Part shown: in pieces, positions 44,054 through 57,983 of the stretch | How positions within the stretch are numbered: the stretch's first letter is position 1 | Layout: each line of letters begins with the position of its first letter | The notes under the pieces: generated by a model | Database searches by the model: none | The model's input: the letters and a program-made list of their open reading frames with translations, nothing else | What the model was told of the DNA's origin: nothing | Assembly: GCA_030247855.1 (NCBI GenBank) | Contig: JAPDRN010000015.1 | Location: 248,001-312,000, forward strand | Source: Knufia peltigerae | Lineage: Eukaryota; Ascomycota; Eurotiomycetes; Chaetothyriales; Trichomeriaceae | Reading direction: 5' to 3' | Length of the DNA stretch: 64,000 nucleotides | Made by a program: the position numbers and the translations under genes

Positions 44054-45382
44054 ATGCTAGCTGCTCGAGATCAAGAGAACATTGTGCACGCACGTCAGAC
44101 CGCAGCAGCAGGGAAGCCTCTGAATCACACCATCCGAAGCCTCCACCCGAAGACGCCAGGAAACTTGAAAACCCCTTTCCGAGCTTCCAAGAACGATGAA
44201 AATGCTCCATTTACCTTCAAAGGACAACGAGGTCTGACCAAAGATGGCCCGAGTAAATTGGACCAGAACTCATTTGTTACACCTCTGGGTATGGAGCGCA
44301 AAGATCACGTTTGATCACTCGCTAACTGAGAGCAAGCACCGCGCAATAGGGCACCCCTCGGAGCTAAAACTACCAACGCCAAAGCCCCTGCATTCAAGAC
44401 TCCTGCCGCTGCACCTTTGACAACCAAACCTGGCCGAAGCGCACAAAAACCCTCCACGGGCCGTCGATCCGGCCGGTCCAAAATCGTCGTGTCTAGGGCA
44501 GAGCCCGCAGAGGCCGACGTATTGACAGAAAGACAAGATGAGGAGGATGAACCAGACTATGGTTATGCGCCACCTCCACCAGTTGCACTTCCAGACCCTC
44601 CATTGGACTTCAGCCCTGAGGAATTCCCTCCTCCACTGACCAGGGAAGAATTGTCCAGAGAAATCGCAGAGCTTTACGTGAATTCGCCCAAAGATGAGAA
44701 TGGCCTCTCTCTCCGTCTCAAAAAAGAGCGAGAAGAATGGGATCGACTCGATGAAGAGAGAATCAAGGAAACTTTACTATACAAAGACATGCCTGCCGAA
44801 TCCCCAAATAAGCAGGTGGATGCTATGATTGCAGCAGGACCAAAGAGGCAGAGACCCCAATTATCCAGGGTCGACACTATGCAAGCCAAGTCAGCGGCAG
44901 AGGCACTCTCTGAGCCTCAGCCACGTTTGCCATCTGCCGCCCTGAAGACGACCCAAGCCTCAGAGCAGAAGAGAAAGGGCATTCTTCCGAGCACGAAGCC
45001 GAAGCCTTTGAGTACTTCAACAGCATCTGTCCCAAGCCGGAGTACACACGCTGCTGTCTCTAAGAACACCATTGGATTTCCGAAAGCGAAGAAGCCGCCC
45101 TCCATTATTCCCAAAGGCACAGGAGTTGACAGGTCAGGGCCTATTGCGGTAAAGAAACCGGCCAAGATCGACCAAAGCAAGATCCATCCCAAGGATTTCC
45201 GTGACCTGTATGGATCTCCACCTATCGAAAGTGATATGTGGTTTCGCCTGAAGGAGTATGAACTGCTTGAAAAGGACGGGTCCATGGATGCAGATTTAGT
45301 GGACGACTTGTTCGAGCCGGATTTCTTTCCTTTCGAAAATTCTAAGCTGGATGATGAAGACTTTCAACTCCCCATGCCATAG
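44054..45382 (+). CDS. cut2: Securin (Cut2/Pds1-like separase inhibitor)
   Basis: 426 aa from exons 44054-44288 and 44337-45382 (48-bp intron, GTATGG, CTAAC, CAAG). Securins are poorly conserved, so the call rests on short motifs. The spliced junction produces PRNRAPLGAKTTNAKAP, with destruction box R83-A-P-L86 almost identical to the fission yeast Cut2 box RAPLGSTKQ. QENIVHAR near the N-terminus resembles a KEN-type degron, and DEEDEPDYGYAPPPPVALPDPP parallels the Cut2 segment EEDIEYMPPPVHL. The Ser/Pro-rich disordered middle and acidic Phe-rich C-terminus (DLFEPDFFPFENSKLDDEDFQ) could contact separase. Function: holds separase inactive until APC/C-driven degradation at anaphase. An upstream in-frame ATG at 44009 is possible. 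Confidence 0.75.
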
Positions 45383-45773
45383 TGAAGGGCCAAGCCGAAA
45401 AGGAAATTGGTTTCTTCATCCATGTATCTACGACTGTTAATGAATCACGATATTGATACCCAAGCTGGAAACATGCGGTGTATTGGGCTGAGAGTCAGGA
45501 TCTTGAGTCTACCATGACAGATTCCCGAACAGCATATGGGATCCGCTGTGCAAGTATTTTAGTAATGGCAGCTTGAATAATATTTTAGGTCTTCCAGAGG
45601 CATTCTCCTTGCTCCATCACGAGTGATATGTACAATCCGCTTTGTCCTTTTTCAAGATCTTGTTCTTTGTCTAGGCCGTGGCTTCCTGATCTTCCTTTTT
45701 GTTCATACCCCTTGATACCGAACCTATCAGAAAGAAAACGGAGGTACCATCAACATACTAGAGGGCTCGTTTC
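45383..45773. other. Convergent intergenic region
   Basis: 391 bp of 3' flanks. Nothing recognisable. Confidence 0.5.
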
Positions 45774-46971
45774 TTATGGTAATTGATCGACGCCGCCGTT
45801 GACACCACCGTTGGCGGTGTTTTGCTTGGAAAACTCCTGCGGAGGCTCAGTGACGGTGAAGTTCCAGCCAAACTGATCCTCGACCTTGCCCTGCTGGATG
45901 CCTTTCAGGGTGGTCAAGAGCTCGGTGCAGACGGGGCCGGGCTCGAGCTTGTCGTTCACGGGGTAGTGGAAGGTGTCGCCGCGGGACTTCATGGTGATGC
46001 TCTTGATGGGGACCAGCGAGGCCGCGGTCCCGGCCGCCATGACCTCCTTGAACTCGGGCAGCTCCTCGTAGGCGATGCGCCGCCTCTCGACGGCGTAGCC
46101 GAAGACGTCCCGGGCGATCTGGCACGCGGACTCGGACGTGACGGACTTGATGACGTTCTTGCTGTCGGGGACGACGACGGTGGTCCGGTCCCCGTCCCGG
46201 CGCACGCCGAGGAAGCCCGAGGTCGAGAACTCGTCGATCTCGCTCCGGGTCTTGCTGTCGAGGTGCAGCGTGATGCCGTAGCCCGCGTTCCGGGCGCGCT
46301 CGCTGTGCCGCAGCACGGGCGCGTAGTTGCCGCCCACCTTGGCGCTGCCCGTCCCCTCGGGGGCGGCGCGGTCAAAGTCCTCGAGGATCAGGGCGTCGAC
46401 CGCGTGCACGCCGTGGTAGACGCCCGTCGGCATCACGAAGACCACGAACGTGTACTCGTCGGGCGGGCTGAGGCCGAGCTGCGCGCTCGACCCGAACAGC
46501 AACGGCCGGATGTACATGGCCGCGCCGGTCTCGTGGGGCGGGACGAACTCGGCGTTCAGGGCCACGGCGAGGTTGACGCTCTCCACGAACAGGTCCTCGG
46601 GCACGGCGGGCACGGAGATGTACTCGGCGGACCGCTGCATGCGCTTGGCGTTCTGGTCGGGGCGGAAGATGGTGATGCTGCCGTCGGGCTGGCGGAAGGC
46701 CTTCATCCCCTCGTAACACTGCACGCCGTAGTTCAGACCGGGCGCCATGCCGTGGACGGAGAGGTGGGGGGAGGTGACCCAGCGTGGTTTGCTCCACGTC
46801 GGGTTCGAACCGGACGAGTAGCGAAAGGTGGACTCGATGTGGCCGTTGACCTCGCGGACTTTGAAGCCGACATTGCTCCAGTCTCGTCACAAGTCAGAAG
46901 GCAAGAATGGAATAAAAAGGTCGTACTGACTCACCGATGGTGCTAACGGGAGGTGGAGGAAAGGGTGCCAT
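45774..46971 (-). CDS. Branched-chain amino acid aminotransferase (ToxF-like subgroup)
   Basis: 381 aa from exons 46971-46935 and 46882-45774 (52-bp intron). Fold-type IV PLP enzyme interconverting Leu/Ile/Val and their keto acids. The N-terminus after splicing, MAPFPPPPVSTIDWSNVGFKV, lacks a mitochondrial presequence, so it is probably cytosolic. LNYGVQCYEGMKAFR and FRPDQNAKRMQRSAEY are BCAT blocks. The PLP Lys is about residue 194 in AKVGGNYAP. The usual EVGTMN motif is replaced by EFSTSGFLG, a variant seen in fungal secondary-metabolism-linked BCATs such as those related to ToxF. Third positions are overwhelmingly G/C, unlike neighbouring genes, which also creates a long meaningless antisense frame. 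Confidence 0.88.
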
Positions 46972-47677
46972 GATCGTGTTCCTTTTTAGGGGGGGGGGTT
47001 CTAAAAGTAGAGGGTGTCGTAGATTGAATGAAGCGACACCGACAAAATCAGGTCAAAGCCGATATTCTTGTTGTTGTTGTTGTCTTTCTTTTTCTTCCCG
47101 GTGAGAGAGGGAAAAGAATCGGCAAGAAAAGAAATATAAAAACGTCAATGCTCGGGTAAAGTTTTGTGGTGTATCTCGTGTTCTTCACGTCCAATACTGT
47201 TCCACCAAGACGCTGTTGCAGTAAGCACAAAATCCTTCGTGGCGACCCGTCGATGTTATTTGCTACGATTGGTTTCACTTTTCAGTGAGAAAGTAGTACC
47301 GGTATCACTTCCAACCGTCGTCAAAATTCCGCGAGCAGTGCCACCTTTTTTTTTTTGCGGAGGGACCAGCGAGATCGGAAGTCTGGGGTGGGAAGAGCTA
47401 CTCGTTGCCGCTTTAGCATCGCCATCCAAAACAGGGGTCTTTGTTGATGCTGTTTTAGGGGACTAAGGCACATGCACCTGATGTTTTAATTTCCAGACAA
47501 GGTGGTCTGCCTCGCAAAAGTGAATCATCCGAGTTCTGATGCTCGTGAGACAATCTGGCGTATTCATCTGTATTGATCTAATATCTATTCTCCATATGTT
47601 TGTTTGATTCCCTCTCAGCTTCTTTATCTTTCTGTTTTTTAGCACAGTTCAACGCAGACAAAACGGTCTCGCCCATC
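46972..47677. other. Divergent promoter region
   Basis: 706 bp between the aminotransferase and the sulfhydryl oxidase. Contains a G10 run near 46990 and a T-run near 47348. No gene. Confidence 0.5.
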
Positions 47678-48331
47678 ATGCCTCGAGCACCTCCTCCTTT
47701 CATCGTCCTCATTTCCGCCGTGGCTCTATTTGTGTGGTATGTCATATGGACGGCGAGTCCTCCTCGCGATATGTCGGCCTTTTCCTACTCGGACAAATTT
47801 CATGAAAAGCTCAAACCCAAGCTGTCACAACATGTCGTACCCGTGGCGGACACAGAAGTAGTCCACGGCGACCATGTGATGGGGAAGCTCGGGAATGAGA
47901 CGCTGAAAGCCGAACTCGGTCGCGCGGCATGGAAGGTCTTGCACACCACCATGGCACGATTCCCGGACACGCCGACCCAGGATGAACAGGACGCCCTGAA
48001 AAATTACCTCTTCCTCTTCGCTCGACTATACCCGTGCGGCGAGTGTGCCGAACACTTCCAGAAGATCCTCAAAAAATACCCTCCGCAGACGTCCTCGCGG
48101 TCCAGTGCCGCCGCCTGGGCATGCTTTGTACACAATTTGGTCAACGAGCGCAAAGGAAAGCCGATCTTTGACTGCGCCAACATTGGCGACTTCTATGACT
48201 GCGGTTGTGGTGACGATGAAAAGGAGGCAATGTCTGCTGCTGGCGCGAAGAGCAGTGCTGTTGCCGCTGGCAAGTCACCGAGACACGAATCTGTAGAGAT
48301 CGAAGTGGAAGGACCGACAAGAGGTGGTTGA
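47678..48331 (+). CDS. ERV2: ER flavin-linked sulfhydryl oxidase (Erv2-like)
   Basis: 217 aa, one exon from ATG 47678. ERV/ALR family FAD enzyme that makes disulfides and passes electrons to O2. Residues 8-26 form a signal anchor, placing the catalytic domain in the ER lumen (Erv2 type) rather than mitochondria (Erv1 type). The active-site pair is Cys120-x2-Cys123 in RLYPCGECAEHF; Cys149-x16-Cys166 is the structural disulfide; the tail CGCGDDE (Cys175, Cys177) could act as the shuttle cysteines, as in Erv2's C-terminal CxC. The C-terminal 35 residues are disordered. Fits the usual length of about 200 aa. Confidence 0.88.
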   Translation: MPRAPPPFIVLISAVALFVWYVIWTASPPRDMSAFSYSDKFHEKLKPKLSQHVVPVADTEVVHGDHVMGKLGNETLKAELGRAAWKVLHTTMARFPDTPTQDEQDALKNYLFLFARLYPCGECAEHFQKILKKYPPQTSSRSSAAAWACFVHNLVNERKGKPIFDCANIGDFYDCGCGDDEKEAMSAAGAKSSAVAAGKSPRHESVEIEVEGPTRGG

Positions 48332-48423
48332 AGTGATGGCCGTCTTCGGATTCACAGCCGCTTGAAGAAGGCGAGTATCCTCAAAACAGACCTCCATACA
48401 ACCATCAGCACACTGCGGACATA
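48332..48423. other. Short convergent gap
   Basis: 92 bp between the Erv2-like stop and the next minus-strand frame. No feature. Confidence 0.4.
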
Positions 48424-48993
48424 TTAGCGGACAAAGTGCGAGTCGGCGAGGACACTCGTTGAGAAGGGAGATTCACACCTATCCTTCTTGTTGACCCCAC
48501 GAGTACTATGTTCTGTGCTTTCGATTCCCGTCGCCAGGAACGGGCTGCCTTCATCATCTTTTGCACGACATGCACTTTTGGCCCTTTTCCTGGTTGTCAA
48601 GCGCATCATGATCCGCTTGTATAGACTCGGGTTCTTTTTGCAAGGGGTTCGATTCAACGACTGGCCGTTTCCTGGAATGGGTGGCTCGGCAGGGGTTTCT
48701 GGTCTCACGGAATCAGAAGCATTTCGTTCTTGGAAAGGGTGGAGGGATCGGAAGCCGATATCGACAAAGCACACGGATCGAACATGCCAGACATCGTCAA
48801 AGGCGGGCTCTGGGACCTGAGTGCGCATGGCTTTTCTGCCACGAAGAGAGCATTTCATGCATGGTTCCGTGAGTTGGATCTTGACGTTCTTTACGACGCA
48901 GCCTCTAACGCCAGGCGAGTCACAAACTGTATCGCGGAATTTGGCCGTCGCCTCGTGTTGACAGAGGAACATATATTGCCTGCTGGTGCACAT
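48424..48993 (-). CDS. Hypothetical cysteine-motif protein
   Basis: 189 aa, single open frame. No family recognised with certainty. The N-terminal 50 residues are cysteine-spaced (MC..LCQHEATAKFRDTVC..GCVV..EPCMKC), a layout seen in many short fungal unknown proteins of the C-x-n-C..C-x2-C kind that may bind metal. The rest is Ser/Pro/Arg-rich and probably disordered (PETPAEPPIPGNGQS, KRIMMRLTTRKRAKS). Several opposite-strand frames overlap it, so gene status is only moderately likely; the clean single start and the patterned cysteines argue for it. Confidence 0.45.
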   Translation of the reverse strand: MCTSRQYMFLCQHEATAKFRDTVCDSPGVRGCVVKNVKIQLTEPCMKCSLRGRKAMRTQVPEPAFDDVWHVRSVCFVDIGFRSLHPFQERNASDSVRPETPAEPPIPGNGQSLNRTPCKKNPSLYKRIMMRLTTRKRAKSACRAKDDEGSPFLATGIESTEHSTRGVNKKDRCESPFSTSVLADSHFVR

Positions 48994-49494
48994 GTTTGAG
49001 CGTCTTTTTTTTCCCTTCTCTTTTCGACTGGGGGTGACGTTACGGCTCCGTGGTTTCCAGCCTTGTCGATCGATTTGTTATTCGAGGTCGTCGCTAGTAA
49101 TGATGATGATGTTTGAATATGAGAGATCTGTTGAAATCGTGGTCAAGAGCAGTGAAGGAACAACGAGTTTTCATCATTTTGGAAGAAACACAAAATCTCT
49201 ACAATCATCATCGTGTTGTAGAAAAGAATCATGTGGCTCCCCAGGTCCTCATCTTCAAGAGAGTCAAATTTCAGGCTTTGAAGAGAAAAAGGCAACGAGG
49301 ACGTGGTTCTTTGTCCTTATTTGATCATCCATTCCTTTTCGAACCGCTCCTCCTCAAAAATAGGTTTCGACAAAGCCTCTTCGCCCAGTGCCAACAAAGA
49401 AAAGTGTTGTTCGTCCACTTGTTGGGGTTTTGTTTAGACTTTTTTCGTCTTCTCTTCTTTGTCTTCGAGTACATGACTTGGGTACATACACGAT

Positions 49495-49514
49495 GGGGGG
49501 GGGGGGGGGGGGGG
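49495..49514. repeat. G20 homopolymer
   Basis: Uninterrupted run of 20 G, 66 bp left of the N gap. Either a real poly-G tract that stopped assembly or a sequencing artefact. Confidence 0.8.
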
Positions 49515-49580
49515 TGGGAAGGAAAACGGGGTCCAACTAGGGTGTTTTTTTAAACAGAGTAGCCCCCCGGGTGCACAAAA

Positions 49581-49590
49581 NNNNNNNNNN
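49581..49590. other. Assembly gap (10 N)
   Basis: Ten ambiguous bases. True gap length is unknown, since 10 is a common placeholder. Confidence 0.99.
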
Positions 49591-49640
49591 TGGCCTGTCT
49601 TCTTTTTTTTTTTTTTTTTGTGCTTTTCTCTCTGCACCTC

Positions 49641-49710
49641 CGGGGCCCCCCCCGGGCCCGGGGGGGGGGGGGGGGGGGGGGGGGGCGCCCCCCCCCCCCC
49701 CCCCCCGGCG
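49641..49710. repeat. G/C homopolymer block
   Basis: A block of C and G runs including about 25 consecutive G followed by about 19 consecutive C, right of the gap and preceded by a T17 run (49603-49619). An inverted poly-G/poly-C arrangement like this would form a hairpin and commonly reflects low-quality read ends. Confidence 0.75.
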
Positions 49711-50317
49711 GAGGAAACTGCTGAGCGACTTTGTTGTTTTGTTTCACGTAGTTGGCCCCCGGTTGAACCATAAGATGGGAAAAGCTTGGAGAGAGACAAG
49801 AAAGAAAAGAAATGTCCCCACCGAGCGTGTTGACTCGCAAGGCACGCCTTTTTGATACCTTGGTACCACTTTGAAAGAAAAAACTAAGGCCTAAAAGAAG
49901 AAAGGATCCGTGGTTAGTAGTGCGAGGACAATCACAACAAGCTTCTGTGGAGTCAGGACGAGGCTGGATCTTCCAAGGTTCAACGTTGTCAGTGAATCGT
50001 CGGTTTGCCTTTGGGAAGACTGAAAGCTTGAACACCCAAGGGAGCAGACAGTGGGAATTCCGTTGAAGAGAAAGAAAAAAGAGGTGGGTTGGTATTTTAT
50101 TTTTCCCAGACAAATTTGATTTTTGACGCTATTTGTTACGAACACTCTCTGTTTCCTAAAGACACACAGTAGTAAAGGATGCACTCACTGAGGAGGGGAG
50201 TCACCACCCCTCTTGAAGAAGAGTATAATCTTTTTTTCTTTGTTCTTTCTCCAACGCTCCCCCAAACCCCCTCCCCCCCCTTTTTTTCTGCCTTGTTCTT
50301 TTTTCAGTAGTTCTCTC

Positions 50318-51804
50318 TTACTGCTTGACAAAAGGTCTCTCCGGCACGGGGTAGGCGATCTGGGCCGACATGGCGACGGTCATGGGACTCTGGCCGGTGG
50401 CCCGGGGGGACTCTCCGATAAAGTTGCTGGGGAAGCCGGGGTCCAGGGCGCTCTGACTCTCGAGGTACTTGATCTGGTCGTCGGTCAACTTGAGGCTGAG
50501 GGCCTTGATGTTGTCCTGGAGGTGCTCGACCTTGCGGCCGCCGATGATGGGGAAGACGTTGGGGGTCTTTTGCATGACGTAGGCGAGGGCCACGGTCGAC
50601 AGGCTCTCCAGGCCGTGCTCGCCCGCGACCTTTTCGAGGGCGGCGCTGATCTTTTCTTCCTGGGCCGACTGGCCCCCGCCGAACATGCTCCGCAGCCCTT
50701 CGCCCTGCTGCTTGCGGGCCTCGAGTTGTTTCTTGGACTGGAACTTGCCCCCGCCGATCACGTCCCAGGGGGCCAGGGCCATGCCGAAGTGGCGGGCCAT
50801 GGGGATGATGTCCCGCTCAAAGTCCCGGAGCATGACGTTCCACCGGCCCTGGTACACGCTGAAGGGGGTCTTGCCGTGCGCCCGGGCGTACGTGTTGGCC
50901 GCCGACACCACCCAGGCCGGCGAGTCCGAGATGCCCAGGTACAAAACCTTGCCCTGTTCCACCAGGATGTGGAGGCTGTCCATGACTTCCTCGATCGAAG
51001 TGGTCCAGTCCTGTTTCGTTCGTGTCAGTTTTCGACATGAAACAGAAAGAGAAAAAAAAAGAAGACTCGAAACAGAGAATGATGGGCTTTGTTTTTGATG
51101 TACTTACCCACCAATGAACGTACAAAAGGTCAATGTACTCGGTTTGAAGTTTCTTGAGGGATTCGTGGACCGAAAGGTACAAACTCTTCTTGTGATTGCC
51201 GGAATAGTTGACGGTTTTTCCAGCGCCAAGTTCATAACTACGGTAGGCAGTGGTGTACCTGGAATCAAAGCACGTCAGGAGGAGCAGAAACCAAAAAGCA
51301 GAAGCACACCTCCGGGAATTGGGTAGGTACGTCATGCGAAAGCACCTCACTGCACTGGACTTCGGAAACCACTTACTTGGTGGCGATGACCATCATGTCT
51401 CGGTTCTTCCTCTCGGCCATCCATTCTCCAATCCACTTTTCGGACTGTTCATTCTGATAATTGTTCTGTTCGTTGAGAGGAGGAGGTTGTCCCAAGTCAG
51501 TGATTTGAAGTTCTTTCCGTCGGTTGTTTACGGAGTAGTAGAAACACTCCAAAGAAAGTGTTTGAGGTCATCGAACTGAACCACTTACCGCGGTATCGAT
51601 AAAGTTGCCACCAGCTTCGTAGAATGCGTCCAAGAGTTTGAAAGATTGTTCCTTGCTCATGTTACCCATGAATTTCCAAGCGTCACCGATGGACATGGCA
51701 CCGAGACACAAGGGAGAAACTCGGACTCCGGCGGTGCTGGATAGAACCCTATACCGACCGAGTTCGGTGGTGGGCTCGGGAGCTGGTTTGAAAAAGTCCG
51801 ACAT
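50318..51804 (-). CDS. Aldo-keto reductase, aryl-alcohol dehydrogenase family
   Basis: 382 aa from exons 51804-51589, 51465-51377, 51258-51108 and 51010-50318; introns are 123, 118 and 97 bp, all with GTAAGT donors. NADPH-dependent (beta/alpha)8 reductase of the AAD/norsolorinic-acid-reductase-like group. The tetrad is visible: Asp and Tyr in [12 protein letters not shown] (across junction 1), Lys in MMVIATKY (across junction 2), His in LLYVHWWDW (across junction 3). [16 protein letters not shown] is characteristic. The NADPH site is [14 protein letters not shown] near the C-terminus. Substrates are aromatic or aliphatic aldehydes. The last exon is extremely GC-rich at third positions. The 5' leader contains a CTG/TTG microsatellite (51883-51908). 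Confidence 0.9.
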
Positions 51805-53644
51805 GGTTGAAGACGGTGATTTGAAGTTATCTAGTCAAGATGATAAGAAAATGGGAAGAAGACTTTGGCAAGAGACAAGTATTGCTGCTGCTGCTGCTGT
51901 TGTTGTTGGGAGGATGGAGAATAGACACCGATGTTGTGAGAAAATCGACAGGAAGATGTGCTCAATACTTATAGGTATTTACGAATTACGCACTCCGTAT
52001 ATAATAACAAGGTGGTTCAACTAACTTTATGTGGTAGATCTCTAGGTCCGAAAAGTCCATTCCCCCCTCGAACTTGACACGGTACAAAAAAGGGAAGAAG
52101 CTATGAACACCATGTTTCGTCAGTTACACAGTCGTCAGTTAGCTACCTTGGGTAGCCTTGACTCTCGTTTTCGGCAAATGGAATCATTAGTACAACACTC
52201 CGTAGCGAGGTACATGGGAGTCGTGCGGACCCCCCCCACATTTTCCTCGTTGAGGGTTGATCGGATAAAAGTGCTTCTCCCAACCGGGTGTCAAGCCCAT
52301 ACTTTTCGCTTTTTGCTATTTGCTTCAACTGGAATGTCCATCTGCGGCCGCGACGCCAGGGTTCCTTTCCCAGAACAAAACAAAACCAGAAAAAAAAGGC
52401 TCAACCGTCACCGTCCATTTGGTTTGGTCCTTGATCGGCCGAATCTTTCAATGTCTCCCCGTAGTACCAGCTGACGGGGAATTGCTGACAACCCCCCGTC
52501 CCTTTTCATACCCATCATTACCAGAGGTGAGGTTCCTGGTCAATCGCTTCCTAGAGGTGCGGACTTAAGTTCAAGGGAAATAGCGGCGATAGTGATGTGA
52601 AAAACTGAAAGAGGCCGCTAAGGCTGGTCGGTGGACAAAAAAGCCTTGCTCGAACCGGGGGGTGGAGGAACCGCACCAACGCGGACGGAGCTATTTTACC
52701 AGGGCAGGGGACCACGGAGTACAAGGTATACCAAAGTAGCAATCATCTGAGTACTGCACAGAGTATCACTTGATACCAGACACATGAGATGAAACATACA
52801 GGCAACATGTGTCAATTCACGTCTAATCCAGGTTGAAAAATTCAAAAGTCATACAGCTTCAAATCAAAAACTTTTTCTATTGCTAACTGTGTGGCCTGGC
52901 AAGCCTGATCTAATGCAGCCAGCGTAGACTTTTCCTCGTAATAAGTCTTGTTGTGTGTGTGCAAGAGAGCTCCATGGAAGCCGTGCGGAATAAAACGCCT
53001 GGGAGATGCAGATGTGCAATTATCTTCCTTATTTTTGTCTTGCAAATCAGATCATTCCCCCTTCCCATTCCCGCCAGCCTCCCAAGCTCGCGATTGTTCG
53101 TGTCGATAAAGTTCTATTTTGATCATGTCCCATAGGTTCGAAAGAGAGAGAACCCGCAGATAACTTTTGTTAAAGGCTGAAAAAAAGAATCTCGTCATAA
53201 GGCCGTGTCCGGTCGTGCAGCCTTTCTTTTGAAAAGGAGGCTTCACAAGAGTCTGTCTTCCATGCCGTGTTGAGGAGCTGATGCGCTCGCCCACTCTCTT
53301 TCGTTGCAAACCGACGCCGTGGTGTCTGTCGTTCATGCACACATCGTCTGTCCTCTGTTGACACGAGGAAGTTCGACATGCTGGGGGTATCTGAAATCAA
53401 TCGGAAAAGCCAACGCTATCTATCATGTATCATGCTGTGCCCGATAAAAACTCGTCTCGGGAAAAATGCTCTGGGTCGTCATCAAAAGAGCAAGCTTGCT
53501 GCAGGACTGCCTGCCGTTTGCTCTTCAACCACCCGGTCACTCTTCCGAGAGCGCAAATGTCGAAGAAAGTGAAAAGAAAGAAAACAATCATGCTGAAAAC
53601 TGGTGCCGTAAACCGTTCGAGAATGACTGAACGCCCTGAACCGT
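51805..53644. other. Long intergenic region
   Basis: 1.8 kb. Contains the aldo-keto reductase leader and the Ded1 3' flank, three ACTCCGTA-type words (51992, 52197, 52714) and a 67-codon minus frame (52842-53045) with a protein-like end but no supported upstream exons. No confident gene. Confidence 0.45.
51883..51908. repeat. CTG/TTG trinucleotide microsatellite
   Basis: Five to six CTG units run into TTG units, about 80 bp upstream of the aldo-keto reductase start, in its 5' leader. Confidence 0.7.
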
Positions 53645-56654
<3,010 letters not shown>

Positions 56655-57711
56655 CTAAGCCATGCTCTTCTCGTCGGACTTGCCAGCGTCGAGATAAGAC
56701 TTGTGCAATTGTCGTCTTCTCGCGATGTACAATACAACTGCTACCAAGAGGAAGAAGCACACACCCTTCTGAACGTATGGTTGAGCGATCATCATCTCGG
56801 CTGAGCTGAATGCATCTGATGCTCCCTGAAGCTGTTCTGTGGACTGCTGGCCGTCGACCGCAGGGACCATAGCCCCTGGAGTAGCATCACTTTCTTCGTC
56901 GTCCATAAGCTCTGTCACAACACCTCAGTAAGCGGTCTGGACACAGCGACGTGGAGAGCAGTACCGGCCCTCAAAACTCAAAGTTCGGCATGAATACCTT
57001 CCGGGGGCACCTCGAGCTCTCCGCTCTTCACAATCTTGACCGCCTTGGTAGGTCGATCTTGTGCGCCCTTGGCGACGTTCTGAATCTTGTCAACGATGTC
57101 GTAACCTTCGAGGACTTCTCCAAAGACGACGTGACGGCCATCGAGCCAGCTAAGATTTCATCAGTCACACGAATTGCACACACGGTCCAGGAAAGACTGC
57201 TCACTTTGTAATAGCAGTGGTGATGAAGAATTGAGATCCGTTGGTGTTCTTTCCAGCGTTGGCCATGCTCAACTGGCCCTTCTTGGTGTGCTTCAACTTG
57301 AAGTTCTCGTCTTCAAACTTGTCTCCGTAGATCGACTTGCCACCTGTGCCATCCCCTCTCGTGAAATCACCACCTTGAATCATGAAATCCTTGATGACGC
57401 GATGGAAAGACGAGCCTTCATAGCCGAAGCCCTTCTCGCCGGTTGCCAGGGCACGAAAGTTTTCGGCGGTCTGCAAGGTTTAAATTAGACATGCAATACG
57501 GCAGGAAGGGCACACGACATACCTTTGGCACCGTCTTGCCGTAGAGGCCTAGAACAATCCGTCCCATGGGCTCATCTCCATGCTCGATGTCAAAATAGAC
57601 CTTGTGGGTGATTTTGGGACCTTTGGCTGCTTCCGCAGTCTGTCCCATGAAAAGGAAAGTGGCGGTCAAAATGACCATAAGCGAGATGACAACTCGCTGG
57701 ATGTTAGCCAT
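56655..57711 (-). CDS. cypB: ER cyclophilin B, with alternative membrane-anchored end
   Basis: Peptidyl-prolyl cis-trans isomerase. Exons 57711-57523 and 57470-57205, then exon 3 from 57149. Reading exon 3 to TGA 56978 gives a 208-aa form ending GIHAEL, with a signal peptide ([22 protein letters not shown]) and an HDEL-like HAEL tail. Alternatively a donor inside exon 3 (GTATTC at 56997) can join acceptor GACAG to exon 4 (56911-56655), giving a 287-aa form with an acidic linker and one TM helix ([15 protein letters not shown]). The catalytic core is canonical: [59 protein letters not shown] 57723 is an alternative start. Divergent from mitochondrial uS13. Confidence 0.87.
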
Positions 57712-57983
57712 GTCGAGGAACATGGGTATAAGATGGGTGTGGGTGGAGGAGGTTACAAGGAGAGAGGACCGGTCATAGTAGAACAAGCTGCGGAGGACAC
57801 ATATTTGACTAGGGGACAGTACAATGTCGAGAGGCCTGGCACGTTGTTAAAGCGGCGACCGGTTCTCGGGGTGCAGCCACTCCTAGCACGCGAAATTCTT
57901 TCCTCACAACGGATATCGGTAGTGCATTGCCCAAGTCGAAGTGAACATTCAGCTTTGAGAGGGCAGCGAGGTGGGAAGGAGTC

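Larger units (their letters stand above)
48994..50317. other. Intergenic region with assembly gap and homopolymers
   Basis: 1.3 kb. Contains G20, T17, mixed G/C runs and the N gap. Sequence on both sides of the gap may be unreliable. No gene can be supported here. Confidence 0.6.

Noticed and set aside
45783..46946. 387-codon plus-strand frame
   Set aside because: Exactly antisense to the aminotransferase; low-complexity Gly/Val/Asp/Ala composition caused by its G/C-ending codons.
49434..50113. Pro/Gly-only frames around the N gap
   Set aside because: Created by homopolymer runs and ambiguous bases.
52842..53045. 67-codon minus frame with a protein-like C-terminus
   Set aside because: No signal peptide or domain, and upstream exons could not be found; could be a last exon but unsupported.
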